Below are positions 59,627-64,000 of a stretch of 64,000 bases of DNA, piece by piece. The position numbers were made by a program, and so were the translations under genes. Position 1 is the stretch's first letter; each line of letters opens with the position of its first letter. The stretch covers positions 41,593,417-41,657,416 of the forward strand of contig CM037781.1 in the NCBI GenBank assembly GCA_021229015.1, in the 5' to 3' direction. The DNA comes from Solen grandis. Taxonomy: Eukaryota; Mollusca; Bivalvia; Adapedonta; Solenidae. The notes beneath the pieces were generated by a model. The model ran no database searches and was not told the origin of the DNA. It saw only the letters and a list, made by a program, of their open reading frames with translations.

Positions 59627-60466
59627 ATACAGTCATATACATTATTATAAAAAAACAAACAATTTAACAGATTAAATTATCAAATTTGATTCACAATACA
59701 TTTTAGAAACCAAGATATATTAAATAAGTGCATCCTACCAGATGTTGCCATGCAAAACCAATTCCAAAGTGTGACAATCACTCAGTGATAATGTTTACAG
59801 TAGGTTCGAATCAAGAAATGAAAAGGTCACTGTATTTATCCCTCCAACCTGAAGAGGCTGACCAAGTAACAAGACTATGGATGAATTTAACTTAGTTTTG
59901 GCATGAACTACTGTCCCCTTAGGCAGCACCAGGCCCCGTGTTCTCAAAATACTTATAAAGTACAATCTCATGCTCAAATTTGAGTATCATACTCAAATCC
60001 CTATTAAAAGTAATGAGCACAATTTTAGTATAAATAAGAATATTTTTATTTTTGAGAACACCTGGCCTGAACTCAGCCAATAGATGAATTTGTTTTTTGA
60101 AGAGTATGAGTTATTTAAAGAGCTTGGTAAAAACAGTCTGTCCCAAAACCGTGTTTGTAAACAGCCTCACCAAAGATTAGTATGGATCCAGTCTGGACCA
60201 TTTTTGTTATTGTAAATTGACTTGGGAACCAGCTTAATGAAGATTCAAGTATTGGCTGGGCTCCAGTCTATATACAATGTATTAGCATGTAGTTGCTGGG
60301 AACCTTACCAAAGCAAAGGTAGCTGCAAACAGATTGGTTCCAGTCTATATACTAACATGGTGGTTAGAGACAAATGCAGGAACCAGTCACAAGCAGGTAA
60401 AACATCAACATACAGCTGGTCTCCAGTCTATGATGCCACTACAGTTGTACAAGGTCAGGAGCTGGG
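59627..60466 (-). other. Probable 3' UTR of SNF8
   Basis: No coding signal. It contains three diverged copies of a stretch around GGTCTCCAGTCTATGATGCC / GGTTCCAGTCTATATACTAA / GGCTCCAGTCTATATACAAT, roughly 70-110 bp apart. Confidence 0.55.
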
Positions 60467-63400
60467 CTATGCAGACATGGCCGCTGTGAACAGACTCGGG
60501 AACCAGAATTTCCTTTCAGCACCTGGTTGATCATCCACCCAAACAAGGCCCTCCTTTACCAAGTAATTCTGAAACAAAGACAGCAATCTAATCATATGGA
60601 CCCTTCCAGTGTTTACAGATATATTCAAACTTACTTACAGACTATTGAATAGCTACATTGGGTTGATAGATAGTCAATACTTTTCCTAATTCAAACAAAA
60701 GAGGACATGGTTTTGTTTGAGATACTGTTTGTAAACATTTGACCTAGCCATGAATGAGAAAGGCTGGGCTTATATTTCACTGTTAAAAACTGGGAAAGTT
60801 CATACCACATACTATTTTGGGTTAAAAGGCAATCAACGAAGGGCACATAGTTTTGTTTTTGATCTGTAAGCATTTGACCTAGCCATGATGAATGGGAAAG
60901 GCTGTGCTTAAAGTTTCACTGTTAAAAGCTATTAACGGTGCATACCATGCAGTATCAATCACTTAACTATAATATATTCAAAAGGGATCATGATACAAAA
61001 TTCATCCAAGTAAACGTTGTAACAGGAAAGCCTGCATGCTGGTCATGATTTCTCATGCTTGATATTCACAATACTATGGAGTGAAACTGAAATGTATGGT
61101 GATCTGCCTGTATGTGGAATCAACGCACACAAAAAAATCTATTCACTAAAAATGATTAATTTCCCTGCCACAGTATTAAGACTCAACAAGAAATTACAAC
61201 AACATTCAAATGCACAAATTTTGCAAGTACAAAGTTGCCATAACTTGAGGAAAATTTAGAGAATGAGGAGCAACCATTGCTAAAACTAGAAATGTGTCCA
61301 GAGGACACAGATGCCCCCCACCCGTCGCATTTTCCAAAACAAAGGCCAACACCCAGGTGTGCAAGTCATGTTCTGAGTAATATATCTGTGAAGTTTCAAG
61401 TCTGGAGTACAAATACTTTCAGAGTTACATGCTCCACAAGCATAAAATTACATATTTTTAAAAACAAAGGCCCATAACTCTGTCAACTTCAACAATGGTT
61501 TGATGAAAATACCCAGGTGCTCATGTTCATGTCCTGAATAATATATCCATGAAGTGTCAAGTCTGTAGTACAAATGCTTTCAGAGTTATATGTGTCACAA
61601 ATTTTCGGGATGGATGGAAGGACGGACGGACAAAGGCAAATCTATATGTGCCCCCCCCTCCTGCCCCACCACCCCATTTTTGGTGGGGGCATAAAAAAAC
61701 CTAAGAAAGCATACTATGACAGCAGTACAGAGCAATGTGTGTTAACCTTCACCATTGACAATGGTTATACAGTAAGAAAAATACTCAAGTTTAAGCAAAT
61801 TATTTAAGACAAGTGATCTTACTATCTCACCTTGAACATTTAAAGTTCAAGCAAGCTAAAACTGTAACATACCAAAAATATAAAAATTCAGGAGTAAATT
61901 GATCTGCAAGGGAACAAACCAGTCAAATCTGGCACATATTAAATGCACATATTAACCTTTTACTGATACTTCAAGAAAAGTCTTGTACCAATTATAAAAA
62001 TTCAGGATTAAATTGATCTGCAATCACGGGCTGAATTCTTTTTAAAAAAAGTCAGTATGTATCAAACCAGTCAAATCTGGCACATATTAAATGCACATAT
62101 TAACCTTTTACTGATACTTCAAGAAAAGTCTTGTACAAATTTACGAATTTAGAAACATTAATTTCTGAATTTTGAATGGTATATGAAACAATGGAATTTT
62201 CTTTGCCTTGCAGACTGTACAATATCTGAGCTACAATACTGGATAAACAATCTGTGAAATTTCTGCATGATACATGCAAACTTTCATACATGCATAAAAA
62301 CCAGAAAAAAAAAAAGAATTCAGTCCTATATAACAGTTGTGTGCTGTAATGTGACATATGCCAAATTGTAAGAAAGATGAGAGACTGTAAATGTATAGAC
62401 ATTAGACTCTGATCATTCTGTAATATTAAACTTATAAGGGCTTCATAAATAAAAATATGAATATACAAATTGTACATACAAAGGCTCTGTTTGCTCGTTC
62501 CTCCTCCCACTTCAAACTCTTTACAATCTGGCCTTTTGTTACACATGATGACCCCTGTAACAGACACATATCTATATGAAAATAAGGGAGAACCAGAGAG
62601 GGAGCGAGAGATAGAGAGAGGCAAACAGAGATGGAGAGAAAACTACAATTCAAATACATACTTAAAAAATTAAAATACATGTAGTTACATTTTAACAAAA
62701 TACAGAACATTTGACACACCAATCAGGCACACAAATGCACTAAAATTGGAAAATAAATATAAATGTATATACAAAATATACTTTATTCACATCATTTCAA
62801 ATATTTTTAAAACTTTTCTGTCTTACTCCTACATTTTTGGCATGCAGGTTTTTAATGTTTTCGCATGTATTTTATTTTCATTTCTACCTTATTTTCATGA
62901 ATGTCATCAATTTTATGCACATGCGTGTGTTTGTTAGCCTTTCTATGTGCCAAAGGAGTATATTAACTTTAAAGTAAGTCAAATGCCAAGTTGATTATCA
63001 TTAACTGTGAAAAAAGTAAAAATATATCTTGATGATCATGAACCATTTGGCAAAGATTTTTAATGCCCTAAGATATTTGTAAAATTTACTATGCCTATCT
63101 ATCCAGAAAGAAGTGTTTTTATTTTATTAAATTTTTTTTGCTAGATTTATTGTCCCACTAACAGTACTTTAGTCATTTATGGGCTTTGTTTATATGACAA
63201 CGGTACAGATTAGCCTCACCAAGGTGCAATATCTTCTTGCAGACAAGTGGCATGATACCACACCCAGACACATTATTCTGACACTGAGCAAGCAAGCCCT
63301 GGAATTTTCCTTATATGTTGAGCACCAAAAGGTAAAGGACCTATTAACAGTGTTACAGCCTGAGACTGAGTTACTCTCAGTAACTGGTCAGATGCTATGA

Positions 63401-63608
63401 CCACTCAGCCACTAAGATCAGTTTGGAGAAGATAAATTTGAGAGACAACATTAGGGCAAATGATACCTGAGCCTGTTGTATGATGGCCGTGTGGTCCATA
63501 CTGAGTTCACCTGGGACTGACTGTATCATATAGGTCCCTCCCACAGGCAGCACGGAGAAACCGTTTCCCAGGGCCTTCAGCTTCTTTATTGCACGCAACA
63601 GGTCATCT
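60467..63608 (-). CDS. SNF8: ESCRT-II subunit SNF8 (VPS22/EAP30), C-terminal part
   Basis: Three exons on the minus strand: 63608-63467, 62554-62480 and 60568-60467 (stop TAG at 60469-60467). The first begins with one base of a split codon and encodes DDLLRAIKKLKALGNGFSVL, PVGGTYMIQSVPGELSMDH and TAIIQQAQ. The second encodes GSSCVTKGQIVKSLKWEEER + ANRAF. The third encodes NYLVKEGLVWVDDQPGAERK + FWFPSLFTAAMSA. The 105 residues match the C-terminal winged-helix part of SNF8, a roughly 250-residue protein. In ESCRT-II, SNF8 pairs with VPS36 and VPS25 to sort ubiquitylated membrane proteins at endosomes. Splice sites are AG/GT and phases join. The N-terminal exons lie right of the window. Confidence 0.93.
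61270..61700 (-). repeat. Bivalve-type dispersed element with ~161-bp core units and terminal hairpins
   Basis: One end has the palindrome TGTGTCCAGAGGACACA followed by GATGCCCCCC. The other has GACGGACGGAC and the hairpin CCCCACC...TTTTTGGTGGGGGC. Between them two core units share CAAGTCT.GAGTACAAAT at about 61397 and 61558 (161 bp apart). The build (hairpin end, GGACGG tract, ~160-bp units) parallels 29354-30577 but the sequence differs. It lies in the SNF8 intron. Confidence 0.68.
61870..62150 (+). repeat. Duplicated ~170-bp segment
   Basis: The stretch AAACCAGTCAAATCTGGCAC, ATATTAAATGCACATATTAA + CCTTTTACTGATACTTCAAG, AAAAGTCTTGTAC occurs at 61916-61989 and again at 62063-62137, with AAAATTCAGGAxTAAATTGATCTGCAA duplicated too. 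It is a simple local tandem duplication in the SNF8 intron. Confidence 0.8.
63140..63416 (-). repeat. SINE of the 14330 family, minus strand
   Basis: On the minus strand a head with TAGTGGCTGAGTGGTCATAG leads to a body with GGGCTTGCTTGCTCAGTGTC, TGTCTGGGTGTGGTATCATG, and a tail with TACTGTTAGTGGGAC. It ends about 50 bp from the SNF8 exon at 63467. Confidence 0.72.
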
Positions 63609-63644
63609 CTGAAATGGATGGAAAATAACTGGCTGGTATAGTGC

Positions 63645-63880
63645 ATATCCTTTATAATACACCTTGTTATAACACACTCCATTATAATGCACCTCATTAG
63701 AACACACTTTCAATATAACACACCTAATAATAACACACTCCATAATAATACACCTTATTATAACACACTCCATTCTAACACACCTCATTATCACACACTT
63801 TTATTATAACACACCTCATAATAACACACTGTTATAACACACCACATAACACACTCCATTATAATACACCTTATTACATA
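63645..63880 (-). repeat. ~15/30-bp minisatellite (ATTATAACACACCTC type)
   Basis: About 15 units of TATAACACACCTCAT / TATAACACACTCCAT alternate, beginning about 40 bp upstream of the SNF8 exon on the minus strand. Minus-strand frames over it are artefacts of the repeat. Confidence 0.88.
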
Positions 63881-63887
63881 CATGCCA

Positions 63888-64000
63888 TATCTCCCGGCGG
63901 GAGATTAAATCTCCCGGGATTTCGACTTGTCTCCCGATCTCCCGCCGGGAGGTGAAAATCTCCCGGTCTGACTTAAATCAAACCGGTTTCCCTTTGAACT
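63888..64000. repeat. Start of a palindrome-rich repeat, cut by the window edge
   Basis: CCATATCTCCCGGCGGGAGA is followed by ATCTCCCGGGAT, GATCTCCCGCCGGGAGG and ATCTCCCGG, all palindromic or mutually inverted. The style recalls the arms of the element at 34680-37938, though the modules differ. The rest lies beyond the window. Confidence 0.6.

Noticed and set aside
60222..60530. 102-codon plus-strand frame
   Set aside because: It is antisense to the last exon and 3' UTR of SNF8.
62100..62624. 174-codon minus-strand frame
   Set aside because: It overlaps the SNF8 exon in the wrong frame; the other frame gives the conserved SLKWEEERANRAF block.

Overview
The window is eukaryotic nuclear DNA, most likely from a bivalve mollusc. 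It is AT-rich, its genes are split into many short exons with GT-AG introns, and it is crowded with repeats of kinds common in bivalves: several tRNA-derived SINE families, TA-flanked MITEs, TTAA-flanked MITEs, elements with repeated cores of about 162 bp, and a LINE tail. The species assignment is inference. A run of 100 Ns at 33430-33529 is an assembly gap.

Gene 1 (+ strand, about 404-28065, 5' end outside the window) has 29 exons here that join in phase to 977 codons. It encodes a homologue of phosphoenolpyruvate synthase and rifampicin phosphotransferase: a family-specific N-terminal segment, a PPDK-type ATP-grasp domain, a long central region, and a C-terminal phosphohistidine domain with an intact catalytic His. 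It stops soon after that domain, so it lacks the pyruvate-binding barrel of true PEP synthase. Its introns hold many mobile elements.

Positions 28066-41900 hold no gene I can support. They contain the probable 3' UTR, a repeat-cored element (29354-30577), a degenerate TA-flanked element, the gap, several minisatellites, and a 3.26 kb foldback-like element (34680-37938). That element has long inverted termini built of small palindromes, and I could not match it to a known family.

Gene 2 (+ strand, 41937-57556) is a complete 726-residue calpain in 16 coding exons. It has a predicted lipidated N-terminus (MGCVAS) followed by a basic patch, a CysPc protease core with Cys, His and Asn all present, and two C2-like domains. 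It has no EF-hands. Its introns hold SINEs and a striking 39-bp minisatellite.

Gene 3 (- strand, 60467-63608, 5' part outside the window) is the C-terminal part of SNF8 (VPS22/EAP30), a subunit of ESCRT-II. Genes 2 and 3 are convergent, with their probable poly(A) signals about 0.9 kb apart. I see no functional link among the three genes. At the right edge another palindrome-rich repeat begins and is cut by the window end.
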